From positions 1-40,035 of the forward strand of contig DASUJK010000045.1 of assembly GCA_036279295.1 (NCBI GenBank): a stretch of DNA of 40,035 nucleotides. The letters run 5' to 3'. Under the pieces are notes generated by a model. It was not told the origin of the DNA. It worked only from the letters and a program-made list of their open reading frames with translations, and made no database searches. Source of the stretch: DATEPR01 sp036279295. Lineage in GTDB: Bacteria > Actinomycetota > Actinomycetes > Mycobacteriales > Pseudonocardiaceae. Shown here one piece after another: positions 23,729 through 31,219 of the stretch. The translations under genes were made by a program, and so were the position numbers. Every line of letters begins with the position of its first letter. Position 1 is the first letter of the stretch.

Positions 23729-26719
23729 GTGGCCACTAGGCCCTCGGCAGGACTGCCGAAGCTGTCGCGCCGCAGCCGAATCCTGCTCATCGCAGGTCTG
23801 ATCGTGCTGATCTTGTTGATCACCGGCGGCCGGCTCATCGACACGTATGTGAACTGGCTGTGGTTCGGCGAGGTCGGGTACCGGTCGGTGTTCACCAAGA
23901 TCACGATCACCCGGCTGGTGTTGTTCCTGGCGGTCGGCGTGTTCGTCGGCGGGGCGCTCTCGCTCAACATGATCATCGCGTACCGGAGCCGGCCGGTGTT
24001 CGTGCCGGTCACCGGCGTGGACGATCCGCTGTCCCGCTACCGCACGGCCATCGTGCGGCGCCTGCGGCTGGTCGGTATCGGCATACCGGTGGTCATCGGC
24101 CTGATCGCGGGCCTGTCCGCGCAGGGTGACTGGCAGCTGGTGCAGCTGTTCATGCACGGGACGAAGTTCGGCGTCACCGACCCGCAGTTCGGTAACGACA
24201 TCGGGTTCTACGCGTTCACGCTGCCGTTCATCCTGTGGCTGAAGAACTGGCTGTTCATCGCGGTCACCATCGCGTTCTTCGGTGCCCTGATCGCGCAGTA
24301 CATCTTCGGTGGCATCCGGCTGGCCGGCCGTGGTGGCCAGCTCTCCGCGCCCGCTCGCGTGCAGCTGGCGCTGCTGATCGGCCTGTTCGTCCTGTTGAAG
24401 GCATTCGCGTACTTCACCGACCGGTACGAGCTGCTGTCGTCCAACGACAACGACAAGTTCACCGGCGCCACCTACACCGACCTCAACGCGCTGCTGCCGG
24501 CCAAGCTGATCCTGCTGTGCATCGCGGTGTTCTGTGCGCTGGCGTTCTTCTCCGGGGCGTTCCTGCGCAATCTACAGCTGCCGGCGATCGCCCTGGTGTT
24601 GCTGGTGCTGTCCAGCGTGCTGATCGGCGCCGCCTGGCCCGCGATCATGCAGCAGTTCTCGGTCAACGCGAACGCGCTGCAGAAGGAGCAGGTGCCGATC
24701 CAGCGGAACCTGACCGCGACCCGCCAGGCCTACGGGCTGACGCCGAACAAGATCGACAACATCAGCTACGACCCCGCCAAGGCCAGTCCGACGCTGGCCC
24801 AGGTGAACGCGGACACGTCGACCATCCCGAACGTCCGGGTGCTTGACCCGAACGTGTTGTCGCCCACGTTCACGCAGCTGGAGCAGGGCCGCAACATCTT
24901 CGGTTTCCCGCCGAGCCTGAACATCGACCGGTACACGATCAACGGTCAGACCCAGGACTACGTGGTCGCGGCCCGCGAGATCAACCCGGCCAGCCTCCAG
25001 CCCAACCAGCAGGACTGGATCAACGAGCACCTCGTCTACACGCACGGCGACGGCTTCGTCTACGCGCCGGCCAACCAGGTCGCCAACGGTGCGCAGGACG
25101 CCACCGGCAGCGGCGGGTACCCGGTGTTCGGCGTGAGCGACCTGAGCAGTGACGGGCCGATCAAGGTCAGCCAGCCGAGGATCTACTTCGGCATGCTGGA
25201 CAACGACTACGCGGTCGTCGGCGGTTCCGGCCCGGCGCGCGAGTACGACACCGACACCAGCCGCTTCACCTACAACGGGCCGGGCGGCGTCCCGCTGTCC
25301 AGCTGGTTCAACAAGCTGGCGTTCGCGCTGCACTACGGCGAGCGCAACTTCTTGTTCAGTGACGCGGTCGGCGGCAACTCGAAGATCATCTTCAACCGCA
25401 ATCCCCGGGACCGGGTGGCCGAGGTGGCGCCGTGGCTGACCGTGGACAGCGACCCGTACCCGGCCGTCGTGACCGACAGCGACGGTGCCAACCGGATCGC
25501 CTGGATCGTGGACGGCTACACGACCCTGGACAACTACCCGTACTCGCAGAAGATGCAGCTCGGCGACGTCACCAACGACTCGGTGACCGGTGTGGCCAAG
25601 CAGCCCGAGACACAGATCTCCTACATCCGCAACTCCGTGAAGGCCGTTGTGGACGCGTACTCCGGCCGGGTCACGCTGTACTCGGTGGACAACAACGACC
25701 CGGTGCTGAAGGCGTGGGAGCAGGTGTTCCCCGGTGTCGTACAGCCCTCCAGCGCGATTCCCGCGCAACTCAAGGCGCACTTCCGTTACCCGGAGGACCT
25801 GTTCAAGGTGCAGCGTCAGCTGCTCACCACGTACCACGTGAGCAACCCGACGGACTTCTACTCCAGCAAGGGCTTCTGGAGTGTGCCCACCGATCCGACC
25901 AAGAACGCGGACGGCACCACGGCCGGCACGTCCAACGGTCCGGGTGGTGCGCAGGACAGCACCTTGAACCAGCCACCCTACTACGTGATCACGCAGGCAC
26001 CGAACCAGACCAAGCCGACGTTCCAGTTGACCAGTCCGCTGACCAACCTGGCGCGACCCAACATGGCCGCGTGGGTCTCGGTATCGTCCGATCCAGCGAC
26101 ATATGGGCAGTTCACGGTATTGAACCTACCGATCAACACCCAGACACAGGGTCCTGTGCAGATGCAAAACCAGTTCGAATCGACACAGCAGTTCACTGCG
26201 AGCCGAACCCTGTTCAACAATGCCGCGGTCAAACCCTTGTTCGGCAACCTGTTGAACCTGCCGTTGCTCGGCGGGCTGCTGTACGTGGAGCCGATCTACA
26301 TCGAACCCAGTGGCACACAGGGCTATCCACAGTTGGCCAGTGTCCTCACCGGGTTCAACGGCAGAGTGGGCTTCGGCACCAGCCTGAAGCTGTCACTGAA
26401 CGACTTGTTCACCGGATCGGGTGGTGGGACGCAACCCCCGCCGGACACTGGGTCCACGTCCACGACGACGACACCGCCGACCACGACGACGCCGCCGGCC
26501 GGCAACTCGCCGCCGGCCGGGCTGTCCAAGTCGGTGAGCGACCTGGACAAGGCATTGCAGCAGCTCGACGCGGCGCAGAAGTCCGGTGACTTCACGGCGA
26601 TCGGCAATGCCTACACCGCATTGGGTGCCGCCATCGCCGAGTACAAGGCGGCGAGTGCGGGTTCCTCGACGACGCCGACGACGCCGACAGCGCCGGCGTC
26701 ACCCACACCGGGGCGGTAA
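23729..26719 (+). CDS. UPF0182 family large membrane protein
   Basis: A 996-residue protein from the GTG at 23729, with a CAGGAG ribosome-binding site upstream. About seven membrane helices occupy the first 320 residues, beginning with RILLIAGLIVLILLITGG, and the loop NWLWFGEVGYRSVFTK after helix 1 is diagnostic for UPF0182 (COG1615). A large extracytoplasmic domain (about 320-890) contains VAREINPASL-like and GYPVFGVSDLSSDGPI segments. The C terminus is Thr/Pro-rich (TSTTTTPPTTTTPP) followed by a short helical hairpin LDKALQQLDAAQKSGDF and another Thr/Pro tail, resembling a cell-wall-spanning stalk. The function is unknown; the M. tuberculosis equivalent is Rv3193c. It is divergent from the PPA1309 gene. 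A TTGACA at 23623-23628 lies in the shared upstream region, but I do not see a matching -10. Confidence 0.93.
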   Translation: MATRPSAGLPKLSRRSRILLIAGLIVLILLITGGRLIDTYVNWLWFGEVGYRSVFTKITITRLVLFLAVGVFVGGALSLNMIIAYRSRPVFVPVTGVDDPLSRYRTAIVRRLRLVGIGIPVVIGLIAGLSAQGDWQLVQLFMHGTKFGVTDPQFGNDIGFYAFTLPFILWLKNWLFIAVTIAFFGALIAQYIFGGIRLAGRGGQLSAPARVQLALLIGLFVLLKAFAYFTDRYELLSSNDNDKFTGATYTDLNALLPAKLILLCIAVFCALAFFSGAFLRNLQLPAIALVLLVLSSVLIGAAWPAIMQQFSVNANALQKEQVPIQRNLTATRQAYGLTPNKIDNISYDPAKASPTLAQVNADTSTIPNVRVLDPNVLSPTFTQLEQGRNIFGFPPSLNIDRYTINGQTQDYVVAAREINPASLQPNQQDWINEHLVYTHGDGFVYAPANQVANGAQDATGSGGYPVFGVSDLSSDGPIKVSQPRIYFGMLDNDYAVVGGSGPAREYDTDTSRFTYNGPGGVPLSSWFNKLAFALHYGERNFLFSDAVGGNSKIIFNRNPRDRVAEVAPWLTVDSDPYPAVVTDSDGANRIAWIVDGYTTLDNYPYSQKMQLGDVTNDSVTGVAKQPETQISYIRNSVKAVVDAYSGRVTLYSVDNNDPVLKAWEQVFPGVVQPSSAIPAQLKAHFRYPEDLFKVQRQLLTTYHVSNPTDFYSSKGFWSVPTDPTKNADGTTAGTSNGPGGAQDSTLNQPPYYVITQAPNQTKPTFQLTSPLTNLARPNMAAWVSVSSDPATYGQFTVLNLPINTQTQGPVQMQNQFESTQQFTASRTLFNNAAVKPLFGNLLNLPLLGGLLYVEPIYIEPSGTQGYPQLASVLTGFNGRVGFGTSLKLSLNDLFTGSGGGTQPPPDTGSTSTTTTPPTTTTPPAGNSPPAGLSKSVSDLDKALQQLDAAQKSGDFTAIGNAYTALGAAIAEYKAASAGSSTTPTTPTAPASPTPGR

Positions 26720-26725
26720 AACCGC

Positions 26726-26759
26726 AGGTGGCGGCTTGATTTGCATCTAGCCGCCACCT
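26726..26759 (+). terminator. Hairpin after the UPF0182 gene
   Basis: AGGTGGCGGCT (26726-26736) and AGCCGCCACCT (26749-26759) form an 11-bp stem with a 12-nt loop, 6 nt after the UPF0182 stop codon. No T tract follows. The loop and right arm overlap the -35 region of the tRNA promoter. Confidence 0.7.
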
Positions 26760-26770
26760 CCCGGTAGGGT
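26741..26770 (+). promoter_or_regulatory. Candidate promoter of the initiator tRNA gene
   Basis: TTGCAT (26741-26746) and TAGGGT (26765-26770) are spaced 18 nt, and the tRNA begins 12 nt further on. It overlaps the terminator hairpin of the preceding gene. Confidence 0.6.
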
Positions 26771-26782
26771 TCTAATTACCAA

Positions 26783-26859
26783 CGCGGGGTGGAGCAGCTC
26801 GGTAGCTCGCTGGGCTCATAACCCAGAGGTCGCAGGTTCGAATCCTGTCCCCGCTACCA
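26783..26859 (+). tRNA. Initiator tRNA-fMet (CAT anticodon)
   Basis: 77 nt ending in encoded CCA. Acceptor arms CGCGGGG and CCCCGCT pair except at 1-72 (C and U), the mismatch that marks initiator tRNA. The anticodon stem CTGGG/CCCAG gives the three consecutive G-C pairs needed for P-site entry, with loop CTCATAA (anticodon CAT). The T arm GCAGG-TTCGAAT-CCTGT is regular. Confidence 0.96.
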
Positions 26860-26863
26860 CTGC

Positions 26864-26900
26864 GAAACGGCCCGCCGGAGATTGTCCGGCGGGCCGTTTC
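26864..26900 (+). terminator. Terminator of the tRNA-fMet gene
   Basis: GAAACGGCCCGCCGGA and TCCGGCGGGCCGTTTC are perfect 16-bp arms around a GATTG... loop at 26864-26900, starting 5 nt after the tRNA. The stretch ends in GTTTCGTTTG. Confidence 0.9.
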
Positions 26901-27027
26901 GTTTGCCGTGGAACAGATTCAGCACGCAGCAAGTTGTGGGCTCGGTCACTTTTCGGGGTGTGCAACGCGGACCGTGGGTGGTCCACGCCAATCGTGGGGA
27001 CGCGAGTTCATCGGGCGCAGTACGAAA

Positions 27028-27064
27028 CGGTCGGGCCTGATGCTTCCCCCATCAGGCCCGACCG
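27028..27064 (-). terminator. Terminator downstream of the DUF2630 gene
   Basis: CGGTCGGGCCTGATG (27028-27042) and CATCAGGCCCGACCG (27050-27064) are perfect 15-bp arms with a 7-nt loop, located 42 nt past the DUF2630 stop codon on the minus strand. No other gene is evident between 26905 and 27105. Confidence 0.85.
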
Positions 27065-27105
27065 CACGTTCAGTGTAGCACGGATTCGAACGTCTGTTCG
27101 AGTGC

Positions 27106-27351
27106 TCAGCTGCGGTAGTGCTCGACCTCGTCGGCAGGTCGGGTGCTGGCCGTGTTCGGGTCCTGGCCGAACTCCGCCTTCGCCCGGCGCTGGCGCAGCA
27201 GGTCCCAGCACTGGTCCAGCCGCACCTCCAGCTCGCGCAGCCGGGCATGCCCCGCCTCGTCGAGCCCCGGCACGCCGACCGATTTGGCACGCAGTTCGTG
27301 CTCCTCGGCGATCAGGCCGTCGATGTTGTGCAGGATGTCCTTGTCGTCCAT
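27106..27351 (-). CDS. DUF2630 family protein
   Basis: An 81-residue protein, MDDKDILHNIDGLIAEEHEL at the start, then the charged helix ARLRELEVRLDQCWDLLRQRRAKAEFG and the C-terminal VEHYRS. The IxxLVxEEHxL N terminus plus LDQCWDLLRQRRA is the signature of DUF2630, a short two-helix actinobacterial family without known function. A CATGAT hexamer stands 6 nt before the ATG on the minus strand. The gene is divergent from the DUF2087 regulator 59 nt away, so the two genes share a control region that contains an inverted repeat. A strong terminator follows it. Confidence 0.88.
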   Translation of the reverse strand: MDDKDILHNIDGLIAEEHELRAKSVGVPGLDEAGHARLRELEVRLDQCWDLLRQRRAKAEFGQDPNTASTRPADEVEHYRS

Positions 27352-27389
27352 CCGACCATCATGCCGCCAATCGATTTCCGCCGTTTGAT

Positions 27390-27406
27390 GGACCGTTGTA
27401 CGGTCC
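27390..27406. promoter_or_regulatory. Inverted repeat between divergent DUF2630 and DUF2087 genes
   Basis: GGACCG and CGGTCC surround TTGTA. The right arm overlaps TACGGT (27399-27404), the -10-like element 6 nt before the DUF2087 start codon. A DNA-binding protein here would block that promoter, so this is a candidate autoregulatory operator. The DUF2087 protein itself has an HTH-like N terminus. Confidence 0.5.
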
Positions 27407-27410
27407 GCCT

Positions 27411-27989
27411 GTGAGTGAGGACGGCAGCGAGCTCGATGCGTCGAGCGTGGTCCGACTGTTGGCCGAGCCGGCCCGACTCCGCGTGTTCGCGGCGCTGGTG
27501 CTCGGCGCCGGCACACCCGCCGAGGTGGCCACGGCGACCGGTCTGGACATGCGTGAGGTGATGGTCGGTCTGCGCCGACTGGCCGACGGCGGCCTGGTCG
27601 AACTCGCCAGTGGCCATGCCACGCCGGTGGAGCACGTCTTCGGCGACCTGGCCCGGCAGACCGCCTCGGTCCCGCCACCGCCGGAAGACCTTGGCTACAG
27701 CGACGAACGCGTTGCCGCCGTACTGCGCACGTTCGTCCGGGATGGCCGGTTGTTGAGCCTGCCTGCCCAGCGGCGCAGACGGATCATCGTGCTGGAACAC
27801 CTCGCCCAGTCCTTCGAGCCTGGAATCAGCTACTCGGAGGCCGAGGTCAACGCGGCGCTCAAGGCATGGTCGCAGGACAGTGGCGTGGACCACGTGAGCC
27901 TGCGCCGGTATCTGGTCGACGAGGACCTGCTGCGCCGCGTTGCCGGGGTGTATCGGCGGAGCGGCGGCTGGACCGACGTGTCGGCCTGA
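27411..27989 (+). CDS. DUF2087 domain-containing ArsR-like regulator
   Basis: A 192-residue protein from the GTG at 27411 (VSEDGSELDASSVVRLL). Residues 10-75 look like a winged-helix of the ArsR type: LLAEPARLRVFAALVLGAGT, EVATATGLDMREVMVGLRRL, ADGGLVELASG. The C-terminal portion is a DUF2087 domain with VLRTFVRDGRLLSLPAQRRR, RRIIVLEHLAQSFEPGISYSE, EVNAALKAW, DHVSLRRYLVDEDLLRR and the terminal VYRRSGGW. The DUF2087 domain often ends regulators of this type. No metal-binding cysteines are seen, so it is not a metal sensor of the classical kind. The start codon has TACGGT 6 nt upstream (leaderless) and an overlapping inverted repeat, suggesting autoregulation. Confidence 0.88.
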   Translation: MSEDGSELDASSVVRLLAEPARLRVFAALVLGAGTPAEVATATGLDMREVMVGLRRLADGGLVELASGHATPVEHVFGDLARQTASVPPPPEDLGYSDERVAAVLRTFVRDGRLLSLPAQRRRRIIVLEHLAQSFEPGISYSEAEVNAALKAWSQDSGVDHVSLRRYLVDEDLLRRVAGVYRRSGGWTDVSA

Positions 27990-28079
27990 TCGGACCCGTC
28001 CACACCGGACGGTCCGGTCACCGCTGCCGTGCCTTGATCACCGACGATGCGGAGAAGTGCTATCGGGTCATTCCCGTTT

Positions 28080-28277
28080 TCACTTCCAGTGCGCCACCAT
28101 GAACTGGGCGCATTTCGGCGAGCAGACCCGGTAGTCGCCGAACACCTTGCGGTGCCGCCGGAGCTTCTTGCCGCACCCCTGGCATTCGTCGTAGCCCGGC
28201 TGGCCCCCGGTGGCCCAGGACCGCGCACCCCGGACCATCTTGTGCTCTGCCATCTTGGAGTTCCACAGCAGACCCAT
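28080..28277 (-). CDS. Small four-cysteine zinc-finger-like protein
   Basis: A 65-residue protein MGLLWNSKMAEHKMVRGARS with a GGAGGT ribosome-binding site 6-8 nt upstream of the ATG at 28277. The C-terminal half has CQGCGKKLRRHRKVFGDYRV followed by CSPKC, i.e. CxxC...CxxxC, a probable single zinc site, in a very basic surrounding. It is short, positively charged and lacks membrane helices, so nucleic-acid binding is plausible, but no family is recognised with certainty. It stands alone, convergent with the DUF2087 gene, with 360 nt of intergenic DNA in front of it. Confidence 0.75.
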   Translation of the reverse strand: MGLLWNSKMAEHKMVRGARSWATGGQPGYDECQGCGKKLRRHRKVFGDYRVCSPKCAQFMVAHWK

Positions 28278-28639
28278 CGCGCACCTCCGCAACCGATCTG
28301 ATGGACGAAGTGCCCACCAAAAAGATGGTGCGGTGTGCGGCGCCGGAAGGCTCCCTCTCAGCCGGAATTCCACCGTTTCGCAGTAGTCTTCCGTCACCCG
28401 CCCGGAGGATCGGCTACCTACCGTGCCGATGATTAATCCGTGATCTGTCCTTGCCGGATGGATCTTAACGGCGGTCGTGGCGGTACCGCCGTTCGAGTTG
28501 ATCTGATGCTTTGTGTCAGGGGAGTTGGCGTGACCACTGCTCCACTCGGCGTAGTCCCGGCATCCTTGCGATCAGCCACAATGGACAGAACGGCAGGCCA
28601 CTGTGGACAGCGAGCCTCCGGCATGGCACGGTGGAGGAT
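28278..28639. other. Intergenic region upstream of the PadR gene
   Basis: About 360 bases between the small Cys4 gene and the PadR regulator. It holds the upstream site of the Cys4 gene (GGAGGT) and an inverted repeat AACGGCGG (28467-28474)/CCGCCGTT (28486-28493) whose inner part is the palindrome GGCGGTACCGCC. This could be an operator. I see no convincing coding frame in the remainder. Confidence 0.5.
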
Positions 28640-29140
28640 GTGTCAGATCTCAACGCAACGGCAGCAGCCCTCCTCGGGCTCCTGCACGAGGGTCCCCGAA
28701 CGGGTGGCGACCTGGTGACCACGGCGCGCGAGCGGTTCGGTTCGTTCTTCAGTGTCACCCGCAGCCAGGTTTACCGGGAGCTTCCCGTTCTTGCCGAAGC
28801 CGGACTCGTCCGACTGGGCAAGCAAGGTCCCCGATCGAGTCAGCAGTACGTCATCACGGCGGCTGGCAAGAAGGCGTTCAAGGCATGGCTGATCAGTCAG
28901 CCAGGCCCGGACCACCTGCGCAGTCCGCTGATCCTTCGCGTGGTGCACGCGGCTTCCCTCACCCCCAAGCAGCGGGCGGACCTGGTCACCTCGGCCAAGG
29001 CCTCCTACGCGGCACAGCAGGACGCCGCGCGGACCGCCGTCAAGGAGGCTGAGGACCCCTACGGAAAGGCCGTCGCGGAGTTCGCGGTGGCTCACACCAG
29101 GGCGGTTCTCAAGCTCCTGGACGCGGTACCGACCGGCTGA
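28640..29140 (+). CDS. PadR family transcriptional regulator
   Basis: About 166 residues, taking the GTG at 28640 (VSDLNATAAALLGLLHEG); a GTG three codons earlier at 28631 is also possible, and the GGAGG at 28632-28636 does not decide between them. The N-terminal winged helix has LLGLLHEGPRTGGDLVTTAR, FFSVTRSQVYRELPVLAEAG, LVRLGKQGPRSSQQYVITAA and GKKAFKAWL, the PadR pattern, and is followed by a helical dimerisation part RSPLILRVVHAASLTPKQR. PadR proteins repress genes for detoxification or transport. The target here is unknown, and no efflux or detoxification gene is adjacent. It is followed by a 20-bp hairpin and prfB. Confidence 0.9.
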   Translation: MSDLNATAAALLGLLHEGPRTGGDLVTTARERFGSFFSVTRSQVYRELPVLAEAGLVRLGKQGPRSSQQYVITAAGKKAFKAWLISQPGPDHLRSPLILRVVHAASLTPKQRADLVTSAKASYAAQQDAARTAVKEAEDPYGKAVAEFAVAHTRAVLKLLDAVPTG

Positions 29141-29178
29141 CCTGGACGGTTCTGGGGGCAGCACACCAACGCACAACA

Positions 29179-29223
29179 ACTGGACGACCGCCGTCGCCGC
29201 CACGGTGACGGCGGTCGTCCAGT
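29179..29223 (+). terminator. Hairpin between padR-type gene and prfB
   Basis: ACTGGACGACCGCCGTCGCC (29179-29198) is matched by GGTGACGGCGGTCGTCCAGT (29204-29223) with a single mismatch. It ends where the prfB -10-like TAATCT (29223-29228) begins. There is no T tract; it would still separate the two transcripts. Confidence 0.75.
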
Positions 29224-29234
29224 AATCTCGCAGC

Positions 29235-30338
29235 GTGAATCCGGACGTAGCAGCGGACCTCAAGGAACTGTCCAACACCCTCGGCAGCATCGAGGCGGTG
29301 ATGGATGTCGCCGCCCTGCGCAAGCGGGTGGCGGACCTGGAGGAGGAGAGCGCGCGCCCGGATCTGTGGAGCGATCAGGAAAACGCGCAGCGGGTCACCA
29401 GTGCGCTCGCACGCGCGCAGGGTGAACTACGCAGGGTCGCTGAGCTGCGGCAACGCCTCGATGACCTGACCGTGCTCTATGAGCTGGCCGAGGACGAGGA
29501 CGATCCGGGCAGCCTGGCCGAGGCCGAGGTCGACCGGGCCAAGCTGCGCAAGGACATCGACTCCATGGAGGTCCGGACCCTGCTGTCCGGGGAGTACGAC
29601 GGCCGGGACGCGTTGGTCACCGTCCGGTCCGAAGCCGGTGGCGTGGACGCCGCGGACTTCGCCGAGATGCTGATGCGGATGTATCTGCGGTGGGCGGAGC
29701 GGCACGGCTACCCGACCGAGGTCTACGACACCTCCTACGCGGAGGAGGCCGGCATCAAGTCGGCCACGTTCAAGGTGTCCGCCCCCTACGCCTACGGCAC
29801 GCTCTCCGTCGAGCAGGGCACGCACCGACTGGTCCGGATCTCGCCGTTCGACAACCAGGGCCGCCGCCAGACGTCGTTCGCGGGCGTCGAGGTGGTGCCG
29901 GTCGTCGAGCAGACCGACCACGTCGAGATCGACGACAAGGACCTGCGGGTGGACGTGTTCCGCTCGTCCGGTCCCGGTGGTCAGGGCGTGAACACGACCG
30001 ACTCGGCGGTCCGGCTGACCCACCTGCCCACCGGCATCGTCGTGACCTGCCAGAACGAGCGCAGCCAGCTGCAGAACAAGGCCAGTGCGATGGCGGTTCT
30101 GCAGGCCAAGCTGCTGGAGCGGCAGCGGCAGGAGGACCAGGCCAAGCTGGACCAGCTCAAGGGCGACGGTGGCACGAGTTGGGGCAATCAGATGCGCTCC
30201 TACGTGCTGCACCCCTACCAGATGGTCAAGGACCTGCGGACCGACTTCGAGGTGGGCAACCCGTCGGCGGTGCTGGACGGCGAGATCGACGGCTTCCTGG
30301 AGGCCGGCATCCGCTGGCGCCGCCAGCAGAGCAACTGA
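29235..30338 (+). CDS. prfB: Peptide chain release factor 2
   Basis: A 367-residue class I release factor from the GTG at 29235. The stop-codon recognition tripeptide SPF occurs in RISPFDNQGRRQTSF (about residue 200), which gives UGA and UAA specificity. The peptidyl-tRNA hydrolysis motif is GPGGQGVNTTDSAVRLTH (GGQ about 248). The coiled N-terminal domain has VADLEEESARPDLWSDQENA. No in-frame TGA or shift site near the beginning, so it lacks the programmed frameshift of E. coli prfB. TAATCT lies 6 nt before the GTG (29223-29228), pointing to a leaderless transcript. It opens the conserved prfB-ftsE-ftsX-smpB run also seen in mycobacteria. Confidence 0.97.
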   Translation: MNPDVAADLKELSNTLGSIEAVMDVAALRKRVADLEEESARPDLWSDQENAQRVTSALARAQGELRRVAELRQRLDDLTVLYELAEDEDDPGSLAEAEVDRAKLRKDIDSMEVRTLLSGEYDGRDALVTVRSEAGGVDAADFAEMLMRMYLRWAERHGYPTEVYDTSYAEEAGIKSATFKVSAPYAYGTLSVEQGTHRLVRISPFDNQGRRQTSFAGVEVVPVVEQTDHVEIDDKDLRVDVFRSSGPGGQGVNTTDSAVRLTHLPTGIVVTCQNERSQLQNKASAMAVLQAKLLERQRQEDQAKLDQLKGDGGTSWGNQMRSYVLHPYQMVKDLRTDFEVGNPSAVLDGEIDGFLEAGIRWRRQQSN

Positions 30339-30404
30339 GTCAACCGGCCGTGTCACTCGGTTGGCCTACAGTGACGTAACGCTGTTGTCGCGATTCGTTC
30401 ACGG

Positions 30405-30448
30405 CTCGGTCTCAACCGTGAAACTCGGTTGCACGGGGGGAGACCGAG
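30405..30448 (+). repeat. Nested inverted repeat between prfB and ftsE
   Basis: Outer arms CTCGGTCTC (30405-30413) and GAGACCGAG (30440-30448) are perfect. An inner pair AACCG/CGGTT surrounds TGAAACT. There is no T tract. It lies 20 nt upstream of the ftsE -10-like hexamer, so it may be the prfB terminator or an operator. Confidence 0.55.
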
Positions 30449-30481
30449 ACTTCACATCCCACAGATGTAGACTCGCCGCTC

Positions 30482-31171
30482 GTGATCCGGCTCGAACACG
30501 TCACCAAGACATACAAGCGCTCCACCAGGCCGGCCTTGGACGCCATCTCGGTCGATGTGGACCGTGGTGAGTTCGTGTTCCTCATCGGCCCGTCTGGTTC
30601 CGGGAAGTCCACCTTCCTGCGCCTACTGCTGCGCGAGGAGGTGCCCAGCAAGGGTCGTGTCTACGTCTCCAACTTCGACGTGGCGAAGATGGCCCGCCGC
30701 CGGGTGCCTCGACTGCGCCAGTCCATCGGCTGTGTCTTCCAGGACTTCCGACTGCTGGCGAACAAGACCGTCGCCGACAATGTCGCTTTTGCCCTCGAAG
30801 TCATCGGCAAGCCCCGGCACACCATCCGCAAGGTGGTGCCCGAGGTGCTGCAACTGGTCGGCCTGGACGGCAAGGCAGGCCGCATGCCCAACGAGCTCTC
30901 CGGTGGTGAGCAGCAGCGGGTCGCCATCGCCCGCGCGTTCGTCAACCGGCCGCTGGTGCTGCTGGCCGATGAGCCGACCGGAAACCTCGACCCCGACACC
31001 AGCCAGGACATCATGCTGCTGCTGGAGCGGATCAACCGCACCGGCACGACGGTGCTGATGGCGACCCACGACCATTCCATCGTCGACTCGATGCGCCGCA
31101 GGGTGGTCGAGCTGAGCCTGGGCAAGGTCATCCGGGACGACGCCCGCGGCGTCTACGGCGTCGGTCGCTGA
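30482..31171 (+). CDS. ftsE: Cell division ATP-binding protein FtsE
   Basis: A 229-residue ABC ATPase from the GTG at 30482. Walker A is GPSGSGKST at 36-44, the Q-loop is within GCVFQDFRLLANKTV, the signature is LSGGEQQRVAIARAF, Walker B is VLLADEPTGNLDPDTS and the switch is ATHDHSIVD. FtsE pairs with FtsX in the cytoplasmic face of the divisome and regulates cell-wall hydrolases. TAGACT at 30468-30473 lies 8 nt before the GTG, suggesting a leaderless mRNA. ftsX follows after 48 nt. Confidence 0.97.
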   Translation: MIRLEHVTKTYKRSTRPALDAISVDVDRGEFVFLIGPSGSGKSTFLRLLLREEVPSKGRVYVSNFDVAKMARRRVPRLRQSIGCVFQDFRLLANKTVADNVAFALEVIGKPRHTIRKVVPEVLQLVGLDGKAGRMPNELSGGEQQRVAIARAFVNRPLVLLADEPTGNLDPDTSQDIMLLLERINRTGTTVLMATHDHSIVDSMRRRVVELSLGKVIRDDARGVYGVGR

Positions 31172-31219
31172 CCGGCCACCCCCAGCACTTCCGCCCCCCA
31201 ACCCGAGGAACACCTCCCC

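Noticed and set aside
29235..29400. Programmed frameshift in prfB
   Set aside because: The E. coli-type CTT TGA C site is missing and the frame is continuous from the GTG.
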